A stretch of DNA of 51,187 nt from Methylopumilus sp036745495 (GCA_036745495.1 DAIOGA010000005.1:1-51187); one strand, 5' to 3'; positions 1 through 8,718 are shown, numbered from the stretch's first letter. Notes: a model not told the origin generated them from the sequence alone. A program made the numbers and translations.

Positions 1-39
1 TTATGAATCCTGCGCTCTAACCAGCTGAGCTACATCACC
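1..39 (-). tRNA. tRNA-Met (CAU anticodon), 3' part cut off by window edge
   Basis: Read on the minus strand, the first 39 nt give an acceptor 5' strand GGTGATG, then TA, a D-arm GCTC...GAGC with an AGCTGGTTA loop, an anticodon stem CAGGA and the loop TTCATAA, so the anticodon is CAT. The variable, T and 3' acceptor arms lie outside the window. A CAT anticodon outside the initiator tRNA means elongator Met or, after lysidine modification, Ile2. The GGTGATG acceptor suits elongator Met in my judgement, but the missing half prevents a firm choice. Confidence 0.85.
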
Positions 40-103
40 TTCTATGAAACAAAATAAAGCGTTGAATTATATTTTTTTAAACACCTAAAGTCAAAGGCTG
101 ATA

Positions 104-1189
104 TTAGACGTTAAATCTAAAATGCATAACATCACCATCTTTAACGATGTATTCCTTGCCTTCTAAGCGCATTTTCCCAGCTTCTTTAGATTTTTGTTCG
201 CCATTGTAAGCAATGAAATCATCGTAAGAAATAACCTCAGCTCGAATAAAGCCTTTTTCAAAGTCTGTATGAATAACACCAGCAGCTTCAGGCGCAGTCG
301 CCCCTTTTTTTACAGTCCAGGCCCTTACTTCTTTCACGCCTGCTGTGAAGTAAGTTTGTAATCCCAACAGAGCATAAGCCGACCTGATTACTCTATCGAG
401 ACCCGGCTCTTCCAACCCTAGCTCAGTTAAGAATATAGCCTTATCCTCGTCTTCTAAATCAGCAATCTCTGCTTCAATTTTTGCGCAAATAGAAATAACA
501 GGAAGATTTTCTTTTTGACCTAAAGCTTTCAGTGAGTCGAGTATAGGATTGTTAGTAAATCCTGTTTCATTGACATTAGCTACAAACATAACAGGCTTAA
601 CTGTAATTAAACATAAAGGTTTGATAAGTTTTAGTTCATCATCATCAAGATTTAAATTTTTAACCAATTTTCCTTGGTCGAGATGAGCAGAAATTTTTGT
701 CAGAATTGAAACAAGTTGAATGGCTTCTTTATCGCCAGATTTTGCTTTTTTATTTTCTCGCTGAAGTGTTTTATCTACCGTTTCCATATCAGCTAAAATA
801 AGTTCTGTATTGATGACCTCAATATCAGAAAGAGGATCTACCTTGCCAGAAACGTGAACAATGTTGTCATCTTGAAAGCAGCGAACTACATGCACTATGG
901 CGTCAGTCTCTCTAATATTCGCTAAAAATTTATTACCAAGACCTTCACCTTTTGATGCTCCGGCAACAAGACCTGCGATGTCAACAAATTCTACTATAGC
1001 TGGCTGTGTTTTTTCTGGGTTAACAATAGCTATCAGTTTTTCAATTCTAGGATCCGGCACTTCTACAATCCCAATATTGGGTTCAATGGTGCAGAAAGGA
1101 TAATTTTCTGCAGCAATACTTGCCTTAGTAATCGCATTGAATAGCGTTGATTTTCCAACGTTAGGTAATCCAACAATTCCACATTTCAT
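104..1189 (-). CDS. ychF: Redox-regulated ATPase/GTPase YchF (OLA1 family)
   Basis: This is a 361-residue P-loop protein of the Obg-related YchF family, which binds ATP in preference to GTP and associates with ribosomes. The G1 motif GLPNVGKSTLFNAIT starts at residue 7. The G4 position reads NVNE, the ATP-specific variant, in place of NKxD. The C-terminal TGS domain covers roughly residues 275-361 and contains the family's FFTAGVKE-like segment (here YFTAGVKEVRAWT). Length is normal (E. coli 363). It starts with ATG 13 bp downstream of pth; the pth-ychF pair is conserved in proteobacteria and suggests co-transcription. I saw no convincing terminator between its stop and the tRNA. Confidence 0.97.
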   Translation of the reverse strand: MKCGIVGLPNVGKSTLFNAITKASIAAENYPFCTIEPNIGIVEVPDPRIEKLIAIVNPEKTQPAIVEFVDIAGLVAGASKGEGLGNKFLANIRETDAIVHVVRCFQDDNIVHVSGKVDPLSDIEVINTELILADMETVDKTLQRENKKAKSGDKEAIQLVSILTKISAHLDQGKLVKNLNLDDDELKLIKPLCLITVKPVMFVANVNETGFTNNPILDSLKALGQKENLPVISICAKIEAEIADLEDEDKAIFLTELGLEEPGLDRVIRSAYALLGLQTYFTAGVKEVRAWTVKKGATAPEAAGVIHTDFEKGFIRAEVISYDDFIAYNGEQKSKEAGKMRLEGKEYIVKDGDVMHFRFNV

Positions 1190-1202
1190 AATTTATTTTT
1201 CT

Positions 1203-1778
1203 TTATTTATTGGTATGAAGATTGAGCATAGCTTTTTCAAATTGACCTGATGCAATTTCATTAAAAAGTCGACTGCTTTTTTCTATAGATTCATCAATGA
1301 GATCCCTCTCTTTAGATGAAGGATTTTTTAATACGTAATCTACAACTAAATGTTTTTCACCTGGGTGTCCAATACCAATCTTTAAGCGCCAAAAATCTTG
1401 TGAGCCAATAGAGGTAAATATACTTTTAAGGCCATTATGTCCTCCATGACTGCCACCAAATTTCAGTTTAGCTTGCCCAACATTTATATCAAGATCATCA
1501 TGAACCACAAGAATTTCGTTTGGATTTATTTTGTAGAACTTTGTAATTGCTGCAAGTGTTTTGCCACTATCATTCATAAATGTATTGGGCTTTGCAAAAT
1601 AAAATTCTTCTGTATTCGAAGATTTTCCAAAACTTGAGAAAAATTTATCACTATTTTGTAATTTGATATTTTGTTGGTGAGCGACAAGGTCGATCCACCA
1701 AAAACCTACATTGTGTCTGGTGTCAGAATATTTTTCGCCGCGGTTCCCGAGGCCTACAAATAATTTAATTTGGCTCAT
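1203..1778 (-). CDS. pth: Peptidyl-tRNA hydrolase
   Basis: Pth releases peptides from peptidyl-tRNAs that drop off the ribosome. The 191-residue protein has the N-terminal GLGNRGEKYSDTRHNVGF block with the catalytic His in TRHN (near residue 22), the FMNDSG substrate-binding loop, and HDDLD with its conserved Asp. Length matches the family (about 190-195). The ATG at 1776-1778 is fixed by alignment of MSQIKLFVGLGN with the family start. Oddly, there is no Shine-Dalgarno sequence: the T-tract of a strong hairpin terminator (1782-1822) ends only a few nucleotides before the ATG. Confidence 0.97.
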   Translation of the reverse strand: MSQIKLFVGLGNRGEKYSDTRHNVGFWWIDLVAHQQNIKLQNSDKFFSSFGKSSNTEEFYFAKPNTFMNDSGKTLAAITKFYKINPNEILVVHDDLDINVGQAKLKFGGSHGGHNGLKSIFTSIGSQDFWRLKIGIGHPGEKHLVVDYVLKNPSSKERDLIDESIEKSSRLFNEIASGQFEKAMLNLHTNK

Positions 1779-1781
1779 ATG

Positions 1782-1822
1782 AAAAAATAAGGCGCACTTA
1801 ATTTAAAAAAAGTGCGCCTTAT
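1782..1822 (-). terminator. Strong hairpin terminator between rplY and pth
   Basis: A 13-bp perfect inverted repeat (arms 1787-1799 and 1810-1822, AAGTGCGCCTTAT on the plus-strand right arm) with a 10-nt loop is followed, in the minus direction, by six T residues at 1782-1787. This is a textbook Rho-independent terminator for rplY transcripts. It ends right before the pth start codon, so pth is either expressed by read-through or from a promoter not obvious here. Confidence 0.88.
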
Positions 1823-1838
1823 TCATATCAAAGCTAGA

Positions 1839-2534
1839 TTATTTAGCTTTGTCTGATTTAGCGTCTTCAGCCGGAGCTGCATCTGAAGCCTTAGCGCCGT
1901 CAGCTGCTGGGGCAGCTGCATCAGCAGCACCTTCTGCTGGCTTAGCTTCAACCTCTTCAGCCATGGCTCTTGGTTTAGCAACAGAAGCTACTGCTGCATC
2001 ATTACCATGAGCAAGCTGAACGAATTCAACACCTTCAGGCATCTTAATTTCTGATAAATGAATTGATTGACCAATATCAATTGTTGCCAAATCAACTTCA
2101 ATAAACTCAGGAAGATTTTTTGGTAAACAAGAAATATTTGCTTCAGTCATGATGTGCGAAACAATACCGCCGTTGAGTTTAACGCCTGGAGAAACTTCAG
2201 CATTAATAAAATGGAATGGCACTTTAACGTGAATTTTTTCATTTTCATTAACACGTTGAAAATCAATATGCTGAATTGTATTTCTTACAGGATGCATTTG
2301 ATAATCTCTTAATAAGACAGACTCTTTATTGCCTTCTAAATTAAGCGTTAAGATCGATGCATGAAATGCTTCATGTCTAAATTGTAAAAATAAAGATTTT
2401 TGTTCAAGGTCAAGAGAGATGGGCTCTTTGCCGCCACCATATAAAATTCCAGGAACACTTCCAGCGTGGCGAAGACGGCGGCTCGCACCCGTACCTTTCA
2501 CATCACGTTTTGTTGCACTAATTTCAATTTTCAT
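1839..2534 (-). CDS. rplY: 50S ribosomal protein L25 (CTC-type, with Ala-rich tail)
   Basis: This is the long, two-domain (TL5/CTC) form of L25, which binds 5S rRNA: L25 domain about residues 1-95 (MKIEISATKRD start, GxGASRRLR), the CTC beta domain about 96-185, then a low-complexity tail of about 45 residues made mostly of Ala, Glu, Asp, Lys and Pro. A clear ribosome binding site (GGAG) precedes the ATG. It follows prs by 74 bp; prs-rplY-pth is a conserved proteobacterial order. The Ala-rich tail is GC-richer than its surroundings but such tails are common in betaproteobacterial L25. A strong terminator follows. Confidence 0.96.
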   Translation of the reverse strand: MKIEISATKRDVKGTGASRRLRHAGSVPGILYGGGKEPISLDLEQKSLFLQFRHEAFHASILTLNLEGNKESVLLRDYQMHPVRNTIQHIDFQRVNENEKIHVKVPFHFINAEVSPGVKLNGGIVSHIMTEANISCLPKNLPEFIEVDLATIDIGQSIHLSEIKMPEGVEFVQLAHGNDAAVASVAKPRAMAEEVEAKPAEGAADAAAPAADGAKASDAAPAEDAKSDKAK

Positions 2535-2608
2535 TTACTACTCCTTAATTTAAATCTGCATTCCGCGACCAGACTGCAGCAGTTTATTGGTCAACATGAC
2601 CAAATTCA

Positions 2609-3559
2609 TTACTCCATAAAAAGAGAACTTACGGAGTCGCCTTGGCTTATTCGACGAATCGTTTCTGCCAAAAGCTCAGCAACACTAAGCTGTCTAATTT
2701 TTTTACATGCCATTGCCGTCTTACTTAGTGGAATGGTATTTGTTACAACTAATTCATCTAATTCAGATTCGGTAATAATTTTTGTTGCTTCCCCTGAAAG
2801 AATAGGGTGTGTTGCATAAGCCACTACTTTAATAGCACCGTTCTTTTTTAGAGCAGCTGCAGCCTCACAAAGTGTATTTGCAGTATCAACCATGTCATCA
2901 ATAATGACGCAGGTTCTATTTTCCACTTCACCGATAATATTCATTACTTTAGACACGTTTGGCTTAGGCCTACGTTTGTCAATAATTGCAAGATCGGAGC
3001 CTAATTGTTTAGCGCACGCTCTTGCTCTTACAACACCACCTACATCAGGTGACACCACCACAAGATTTTTATGATTTTGTTCAAGCAAATCTTTGAGAAG
3101 TACTGGTGTTGCATATATATTGTCTACAGGAATATCAAAAAATCCCTGAATTTGGTCGGAATGTAGATCCATAGTAAGGAGTCTATTTACACCAACACTT
3201 GTAAGCATGTTTGCTACAACTTTTGCAGTAATTGCAACGCGCGCTGATCTTGGTCTTCTGTCTTGTCTTGAGTAGCCAAGGTAAGGAATTGCCGCTGTAA
3301 TTCTTGATGCGGATGATCTCCTTAAGGCATCTACAATCACCATAACTTCCATTAAGTTATCGTTAGTAGGATGACTTGTAGATTGAAGAACAAAAACATC
3401 TCTACCGCGAACATTTTCAAGAAGCTCGACCATAACTTCGCCATCGCTAAAACGACCTACATCGGCACGCCCAAGATGAATGCCTAAGTTCCCAGCCACT
3501 TGCTCAGCAAGCAGAGGGTTAGCATTCCCGGTAAATATCATGACGCTATTATTGTCCAA
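2609..3559 (-). CDS. prs: Ribose-phosphate pyrophosphokinase (PRPP synthetase)
   Basis: Makes PRPP from ribose 5-phosphate and ATP for nucleotide, His and Trp synthesis. The 316-residue class I enzyme shows GRFSDGE, the flexible loop RQDRR, the AVxxxHDQ-like MDLHSDQIQGFF segment, the PRPP-binding loop VIIDDMVDTANT and the family end EAIRRIS. E. coli Prs is 315 residues. The start is TTG at 3559 with AGGA eight bases upstream; the alternative ATG at 3541 (codon 7) has no ribosome binding site. It lies just after tRNA-Gln and probably shares its transcript with ispE. Confidence 0.97.
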   Translation of the reverse strand: MDNNSVMIFTGNANPLLAEQVAGNLGIHLGRADVGRFSDGEVMVELLENVRGRDVFVLQSTSHPTNDNLMEVMVIVDALRRSSASRITAAIPYLGYSRQDRRPRSARVAITAKVVANMLTSVGVNRLLTMDLHSDQIQGFFDIPVDNIYATPVLLKDLLEQNHKNLVVVSPDVGGVVRARACAKQLGSDLAIIDKRRPKPNVSKVMNIIGEVENRTCVIIDDMVDTANTLCEAAAALKKNGAIKVVAYATHPILSGEATKIITESELDELVVTNTIPLSKTAMACKKIRQLSVAELLAETIRRISQGDSVSSLFME

Positions 3560-3595
3560 AATCTCGGTCCTAATTATGAGCGGTCTATTTAAAAA

Positions 3596-3672
3596 TGGCA
3601 GGGGAGGAAGGATTCGAACCTTCGCATGCTGGAATCAAAATCCAGTGCCTTAACCAGCTTGGCGACTCCCCT
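3596..3672 (-). tRNA. tRNA-Gln (UUG anticodon)
   Basis: A complete cloverleaf on the minus strand: acceptor AGGGGAG pairs with CTCCCCT, D-arm GCC...GGC, anticodon stem CTGGA/TCCAG around the loop TTTTGAT (anticodon TTG), T-arm GAAGG-TTCGAAT-CCTTC, discriminator G and an encoded CCA. It begins 4 bp after the ispE stop and 37 bp before prs, so it is very likely excised from an ispE-prs transcript. The ispE/tRNA-Gln/prs arrangement is a familiar betaproteobacterial and gammaproteobacterial order. Confidence 0.97.
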
Positions 3673-3676
3673 ATGG

Positions 3677-4558
3677 TTATTCTATTCCCAGCATTAAATT
3701 TAAATGCGGGTGGCTATCTAATCCTCTAACTATGAAGCCTAGTGTATCTTGAGGCCTTTTTTCTAAAATTTCCTTGCCTTTATCTATCGAACTTAAAGGT
3801 ATGAAGATACATGATCCTGAACCTGTCATTTTTGCTCGGCCAAATTGGCTTAGCCATTCAAAAACAAGAGAAATACCTTTAAATTTTTTTAAGACCCCTT
3901 TTTCTAAGTCATTGGCCAAATTTTTAAGGTCTAATTCATCGGAAAAGCCTGCTATTTTCAATGGAATCCGGTCTTTTGTCAATTCAAGTGATTCAAAAAC
4001 CTCTTTCGTAGAAACCTTCTCATTGGGTACTAAAACAAGGTAATCTTTTGTTGGATTAGAGAAGGGAGTAAGTTTTTCCCCCACTCCCTCGGCCCATGCA
4101 TTCTGGCCAAAAATAAAAAAAGGTACATCAGCTCCCAATTTTAGAGCTAATTTTTGAAGTTCTTTTTGACTGAGTTGGCAATGCCAAAGGTTATTTAAAG
4201 CAATAAGAATCGTTGCAGCATTTGAGCTTCCGCCACCAAGACCGGCCCCCATTGGGATGCTTTTTTTAATAAAAATATCTGCCCCGGACTGATTTTCAGC
4301 AAAAGGCTTCAGTATTTGGGCGGCCTTAATAGTTAAATCATCATTTTCTTGAATCGTGGGGTGATTGGAAATGCGACGAATACTCCCAGATGTATTTGTT
4401 TTGATAAAAATATAGTCATAAAGATTAATAAACTGAAAAACTGTTTGGATGTTGTGATAGCCATCAGCTCGCTTGTTAATGACATGAAGGAATAGATTTA
4501 ATTTAGCTGGTGCCAAAAATTCTTTGTAGCCAATATCTCTTAGTTCATTTGCCTGCAA
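3677..4558 (-). CDS. ispE: 4-diphosphocytidyl-2-C-methyl-D-erythritol kinase
   Basis: GHMP-family kinase of the MEP isoprenoid pathway; phosphorylates CDP-methylerythritol. 293 residues with PAKLNLFLHV near the N-terminus (catalytic Lys/Asn region), the glycine-rich ATP loop PMGAGLGGGSSNAA and the C-terminal MTGSGSC motif. E. coli IspE is 283 residues. The only start upstream of PAKLN in the long reading is TTG at 4558, inside the end of lolB (14-bp overlap), which points to translational coupling; a TTG immediately before APAKLN cannot be excluded. lolB-ispE-tRNA-Gln-prs is a conserved cluster. Confidence 0.95.
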   Translation of the reverse strand: MQANELRDIGYKEFLAPAKLNLFLHVINKRADGYHNIQTVFQFINLYDYIFIKTNTSGSIRRISNHPTIQENDDLTIKAAQILKPFAENQSGADIFIKKSIPMGAGLGGGSSNAATILIALNNLWHCQLSQKELQKLALKLGADVPFFIFGQNAWAEGVGEKLTPFSNPTKDYLVLVPNEKVSTKEVFESLELTKDRIPLKIAGFSDELDLKNLANDLEKGVLKKFKGISLVFEWLSQFGRAKMTGSGSCIFIPLSSIDKGKEILEKRPQDTLGFIVRGLDSHPHLNLMLGIE

Positions 4559-5162
4559 TGTTGATAATCTCTTCTACAATAAAATTAAAACTGAATGTAC
4601 CTTGTGATATTGATATTTTGGATGGAATGGTAAGTTTACCTTGAGTTCTAAATGCATTAATTACAATATTCCATTCGTCGTTATAAAAATGTGTAGTGCG
4701 ATTCAATTGATTATCTTCTCTGTGTAAATCTTTAATCTGTTCAATATGATTTGTAATGAGGTGTCTAAACAAATCTGGAGAGATATTTTTTCCGAATAAA
4801 CTTTGTATGTAATGATCAAAATCATCACCAGATAAAATTTTCCCATTAACATCAATAATCTTTTTTTCTTTAGTCGAATATATTATTTTTGCGATTTGAT
4901 TGTTAAAAGGCGAAAAAATATCAATTTCATCTTGATTATTTTCATAGCGCCAAATAAGCCGTCCCGATCCGCCTTTAGAGTCAATAGAGTAGGCAAATTT
5001 AGCTTTTATAGAAAACTCTTCAATGAATCGATTTTCATCGATTACTTGAGATGTTTCAATTGAGGGGGTATGGGATTTAAAAATCTCAAATGGATCGTTT
5101 AAAGATGCGCAAGCCGACAGAAGAAAAGCCGCTAAAAAAATCAGAGCATATTTAAAATTCAA
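4545..5162 (-). CDS. lolB: Outer-membrane lipoprotein insertion factor LolB
   Basis: LolB accepts lipoproteins from LolA and places them in the outer membrane. The 205-residue protein starts with a lipoprotein signal peptide (LIFLAAFLLSACAS; lipobox LSAC with Cys near 18) followed by a LolB-like domain with the WRYENNQDEIDIFSPF segment. Sequence match to E. coli is weak, as usual for LolB, but the overlap with ispE and position before prs is the standard lolB location. The start codon is TTG and I see no good ribosome binding site, so coupling to the TPR gene 21 bp upstream is possible. Confidence 0.9.
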   Translation of the reverse strand: MNFKYALIFLAAFLLSACASLNDPFEIFKSHTPSIETSQVIDENRFIEEFSIKAKFAYSIDSKGGSGRLIWRYENNQDEIDIFSPFNNQIAKIIYSTKEKKIIDVNGKILSGDDFDHYIQSLFGKNISPDLFRHLITNHIEQIKDLHREDNQLNRTTHFYNDEWNIVINAFRTQGKLTIPSKISISQGTFSFNFIVEEIINIAGK

Positions 5163-5183
5163 TTGATGAGTAACTTTTGAAAA

Positions 5184-6860
5184 TTAATGAAGTCTTTTAA
5201 GTGTTTCTTTTAAAATTTCATTATCAGGAAATGATTGAAGTGAAAGTTGCCAAATATCATCTGCTTCTTTTTTCTTTCCTTGGGCCCATAAAATCTCGCC
5301 AAGGTGGGCAGCAATTTCAGGATCAGGTTGGATTTCATATGCTTTTTGAATAAAAGAAAGTGCAGAATCTAATTTGCCCAATCTATAATATAGCCAGCCC
5401 ATACTGTCTAGGATGTAGTGATTGTTAGGCGCAATTGATAAAGCAACTTCAATATATTTTTTAGCATCTTCTAAATTAATATTTCGATCGGCATATGAAT
5501 ATCCAAGTGCATTGTAAGCAACAGCATAATCAGGTTTGATTTTAATAGCTTCTCTTAGAAGCTTTTCCATTAGATCGTATTTATTTAACTTGTCAGCAAG
5601 AAGCGCATAATCAAATTTAAATTCAGGTGAGTGAGGGAAATTCGATGCTTCATTTTGCATAAGCTGAAATGCGTCTTGGTGGCGATTAGCTCTTGTAAGA
5701 AATGAAGTTTTTGATTGAATAAGGCTTAAATTCTCTTCTGGTGAATTCGCTTTGATACCGTTTAAAAAAATCAAGGCTTTATCAACAGATTCTTTTTTTG
5801 CAATGATTTCGGCTGTGATTAGTTTTGATTCAATAAAGTGAGGCCCATTGTTAATTTTATTAAGCCAAGTGATCGCAGCTTCATTTTGGTTTTTTTTGTC
5901 CGCTATCTTGGCTAGATAGATAAATATTTGATCTTTATCTTTAGGATTTCTTTTGAGGCTTTGTAAGAAATATTTTTCTGCTAGGTCATAATCCTCAAGC
6001 TCCACTGATAATAGACCCACAGCTATCGTGATTTCTGCAGAGCTATTAGCGGTATTTACAAGCTTAATAAATTCATTTTTTGCTTCATTAAACTTTCGAC
6101 CGTTAGTGAGTAGCTTTGCATATTCCAGTCTTACATCATTTGATTTTGGATATTTGTTCAAAAATTCACTGTAAAAAGCAAGAGCTCTTTCAGGATTTTC
6201 TTGGGTCAAGATCTGGCCCTTAAATAAAATAGGCATTTCCCAATCTGGCTTAATTTGATTAATAGAAGCCAGTTCTTTTTCATATGTTTTTTGATCTTTA
6301 ATTAACCAAGCCGCATGAGCAACAGCAAAATGTGCCTCAGCTAATTTTGGATAGGGTTGTGCCAATTCAGTCACAAGGGCTAATACAGCTTTTTTATCTG
6401 GCACTCTGGAGAGCAAACTATTTAAGTATAAAAAACCACTCGCCCTTGTTTTTTCTTTAAGTAAAAGCTTTTGAAGAATTGGTTTGGCTTCATTGAGTTT
6501 ATTATTTGCAACAAGAATCTCACTGAGTGCTTGCTGGGCATCAATAGAATCTTTATTAAGCTCATTCCAAATTTTGGAGGCTTCCAAGGCAATTGTGCCA
6601 TTTCGTGTGTAAGTAGTAAGTCTTGTGGCCCGTTCTGCCAAAAGCGCACTATCTGTTTGCTTAGCTAAATCTAAAAAAAGTTCGCTGGCAAGGTTAAGTT
6701 CGCCGCGCTGAGATGCAATTTCAGCCAACAAGAGCCTAAAAACAAGATCAGGATTGGTATAATCACTAACTGAACTAGATGGATCAGGTTTAGCATTAGC
6801 GTTAGCAAGAATACTGAAGGATAAAAGAGTTAGAAGTGCAAATATTCGAAGCTGATGCAT
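5184..6860 (-). CDS. Secreted tetratricopeptide-repeat protein
   Basis: A 558-residue protein made almost wholly of TPR/helical repeats after a Sec signal peptide (MHQLRIFALLTLLSFSILANANA). Clear TPR units appear near the C-terminus (AVAYNALGYSYADRN, YILDSMGWLYYRLGKLDSAL, AAHLGEILWAQGKKKEAD). A longer frame begins at 6986, but the ATG at 6860 has AGGAAA eight bases upstream and gives a proper signal peptide, so I use it. It lies just upstream of lolB, where betaproteobacteria often carry such a gene; a scaffold role in the cell envelope is an inference only. Confidence 0.88.
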   Translation of the reverse strand: MHQLRIFALLTLLSFSILANANAKPDPSSSVSDYTNPDLVFRLLLAEIASQRGELNLASELFLDLAKQTDSALLAERATRLTTYTRNGTIALEASKIWNELNKDSIDAQQALSEILVANNKLNEAKPILQKLLLKEKTRASGFLYLNSLLSRVPDKKAVLALVTELAQPYPKLAEAHFAVAHAAWLIKDQKTYEKELASINQIKPDWEMPILFKGQILTQENPERALAFYSEFLNKYPKSNDVRLEYAKLLTNGRKFNEAKNEFIKLVNTANSSAEITIAVGLLSVELEDYDLAEKYFLQSLKRNPKDKDQIFIYLAKIADKKNQNEAAITWLNKINNGPHFIESKLITAEIIAKKESVDKALIFLNGIKANSPEENLSLIQSKTSFLTRANRHQDAFQLMQNEASNFPHSPEFKFDYALLADKLNKYDLMEKLLREAIKIKPDYAVAYNALGYSYADRNINLEDAKKYIEVALSIAPNNHYILDSMGWLYYRLGKLDSALSFIQKAYEIQPDPEIAAHLGEILWAQGKKKEADDIWQLSLQSFPDNEILKETLKRLH

Positions 6861-6896
6861 AAAGTTTCCTGAGATTTGATTTCTACAATAGTTTAA

Positions 6897-6918
6897 ACTA
6901 ATTTGACTGATAATTAGT
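6897..6918. promoter_or_regulatory. Inverted repeat in the divergent TPR/ABC intergenic region
   Basis: The 155-bp divergent spacer (6861-7015) contains the perfect 7-bp inverted repeat ACTAATT-N8-AATTAGT. Its symmetry and place between two divergent genes would suit a repressor or activator site, but in A+T-rich DNA a repeat this short may be chance. A TATAAT at 6970-6975 is a plausible -10 for the plus-strand operon, without a good -35. Confidence 0.25.
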
Positions 6919-7015
6919 CCGATAACAATCATGTGATGGCTAATAAACCAAAACAATATTTTTAATATGTATAATCTATGATTCATTTTTTCAATAAAAA
7001 TTCAAAAAAACATCT

Positions 7016-7948
7016 ATGTCGAATTTAACCTTAGAAGCTATTGAGCTAACACGACTTTTTGGTGGTCGGGAGGCTGTCAAAAATGTAAGTTTTCACCTGG
7101 AAAAAGGTGAGGTTTTAGGTTTTTTAGGACCCAACGGCGCTGGCAAATCTACGACTATGCGCATGCTTACGGGCAACTTAGCCCCTTCGATTGGTACGGT
7201 AAAAATTTGCGGTATTGACATGATTGAAAATCCTAAAGAAGCAAAAGCGCTCATTGGTTATTTACCTGAGATGCGCCCAATTTATAAGGAGCTTACAGTT
7301 GACGAGTTTTTAACTATTGCCGCTCGCCTTCATAAGGTCCCTAGTAAGCAAATTAAAAAAGCTGTCGATATCGCAAAAGAAAAATGCGGCTTAAGCCATA
7401 TGAGTAAGCGATTAATTGAAAACTTATCTAATGGTTATCAGCAGCGTGTAGCGATTGCTCAAGCTATCATTCATAATCCATTAGTTGTAATTTTAGATGA
7501 GCCAACGGTAGGTCTTGATCCTATTCAAATTAGAGAAATTAGATCTCTTATTCGAGAGATAGGACAAAAACATAGCGTTATTTTATCTACCCATATTCTT
7601 CCTGAAGTTGAAATGGTATGTGACCGTGTACAAATTATTGATAAAGGAAATTTAGTATTTCATGGTTCCATTGATGAATTAAAACAACATCGACAAGGCA
7701 ATAAACTTTTGGTGGGCTTTACAAAAGCACCTACTTTATCAGCGCTAAAAGATATTGAAGGTGTCACTAAGGTTGAAAAAGTGGAGGCAGGTATGTATCG
7801 CATACATTTCAAAAACAAACAGTCTCCATCAGAAGCAATTGTTAAGCTGTCAGTAAAAAATCGTTGGGGTCTTTATCAAATTGCTCCAGATCAAACAAGT
7901 CTCGAAGATGTTTTTGTGCAGCTAACTGAAAAAAAACAAAAAAATTAA
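7016..7948 (+). CDS. ABC transporter ATP-binding protein, GldA-like
   Basis: A 310-residue ABC ATPase with Walker A GPNGAGKST (about residues 39-47), signature LSNGYQQRVAIAQ, Walker B VVILDEPTVGLDP and an H-loop in STHILPE, plus a roughly 80-residue C-terminal extension typical of the GldA/ABC-2 exporter branch. It powers the membrane partner encoded 23 bp downstream. The four genes 7016-11007 form one operon. The substrate is unknown. The ATG has no Shine-Dalgarno sequence. Confidence 0.93.
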   Translation: MSNLTLEAIELTRLFGGREAVKNVSFHLEKGEVLGFLGPNGAGKSTTMRMLTGNLAPSIGTVKICGIDMIENPKEAKALIGYLPEMRPIYKELTVDEFLTIAARLHKVPSKQIKKAVDIAKEKCGLSHMSKRLIENLSNGYQQRVAIAQAIIHNPLVVILDEPTVGLDPIQIREIRSLIREIGQKHSVILSTHILPEVEMVCDRVQIIDKGNLVFHGSIDELKQHRQGNKLLVGFTKAPTLSALKDIEGVTKVEKVEAGMYRIHFKNKQSPSEAIVKLSVKNRWGLYQIAPDQTSLEDVFVQLTEKKQKN

Positions 7949-7971
7949 ACAAATATGAGTGGTAATTAAAA

Positions 7972-8718
7972 ATGATTTTAAATATTGCAAGAAAAGAGCT
8001 TAAAAGTTTATTTGCATCCCCTATGGGATGGATTATTCTTGCCCTTCTTATGATGGCATTCGGAAGTTATTACCTCACAGGGGTTAATAATTATTTTGAA
8101 GTAATGTCGGGTGCGATTAGACCTGCTGAGCGCGTGGGTGTGACTATATTTGTGGGGCAGACCGTCTATAGTATTGCTTCTTTTATTATGCTTTTTGCAG
8201 TGCCTCTCTTAACGATGCGCCTGATTAGCGAAGAAAGAAGAAGTCAAACTTTACCATTTTTATTTAGCGCACCTATTTCACTCACTGAAATAGTTTTAGG
8301 CAAATTTGTAGGCTTAATTGTTTTTTTAAGTATTCTTGTTTTTTATATTTTTCTTATGCTCACAACACTTAATATTTGGGCAGATATAGATTTTGGGTAT
8401 CTTATTGCAAACTCAATAGGCCTTTGGCTTCTTGTGGCAAGTTTCTCAGCATTAGGTATTTATTTTTCAAGCTTAACCCAACAGCCGATTATTGCTGCGA
8501 TTTTAAGTTTTATTTCACTTTTTGCATTAATGATTATGGAGCGCTTTTTTGCAAGCGATCCTAACCATTGGTTTGCTTACCTATCACTTATGAAACATTT
8601 TCAAAGCTTTTCAAGAGGTCTTGTAGATAGTTCAGATTTAATGTATTTCTTTTTGTTCATATCAACATTTTTAACATTAACGATTAGACGTCTCGACGCT
8701 GACAGGCTTCGCGGATAA
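7972..8718 (+). CDS. ABC-2 type permease, GldF-like
   Basis: A 248-residue integral membrane protein with about six hydrophobic segments and the ABC-2 coupling region SEERRSQTLPFLFSAPISLTE, which contacts the ATPase. It is the channel-forming subunit of the exporter encoded with the preceding GldA-like ATPase. In Bacteroidetes the homologous GldA/GldF/GldG proteins are tied to gliding; here no other gliding gene is present in the window and the role must be different. Confidence 0.9.
   Translation: MILNIARKELKSLFASPMGWIILALLMMAFGSYYLTGVNNYFEVMSGAIRPAERVGVTIFVGQTVYSIASFIMLFAVPLLTMRLISEERRSQTLPFLFSAPISLTEIVLGKFVGLIVFLSILVFYIFLMLTTLNIWADIDFGYLIANSIGLWLLVASFSALGIYFSSLTQQPIIAAILSFISLFALMIMERFFASDPNHWFAYLSLMKHFQSFSRGLVDSSDLMYFFLFISTFLTLTIRRLDADRLRG

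Noticed and set aside
2587..2603. Hairpin TTGGTCA-ACA-TGACCAA between rplY and prs
   Set aside because: No T-tract follows on the minus strand, so it is not an intrinsic terminator; short enough to be chance.
6861..6986. 42-codon upstream extension of the TPR gene
   Set aside because: The downstream ATG at 6860 has a good ribosome binding site and gives a clean signal peptide; the extension adds a second odd hydrophobic stretch.
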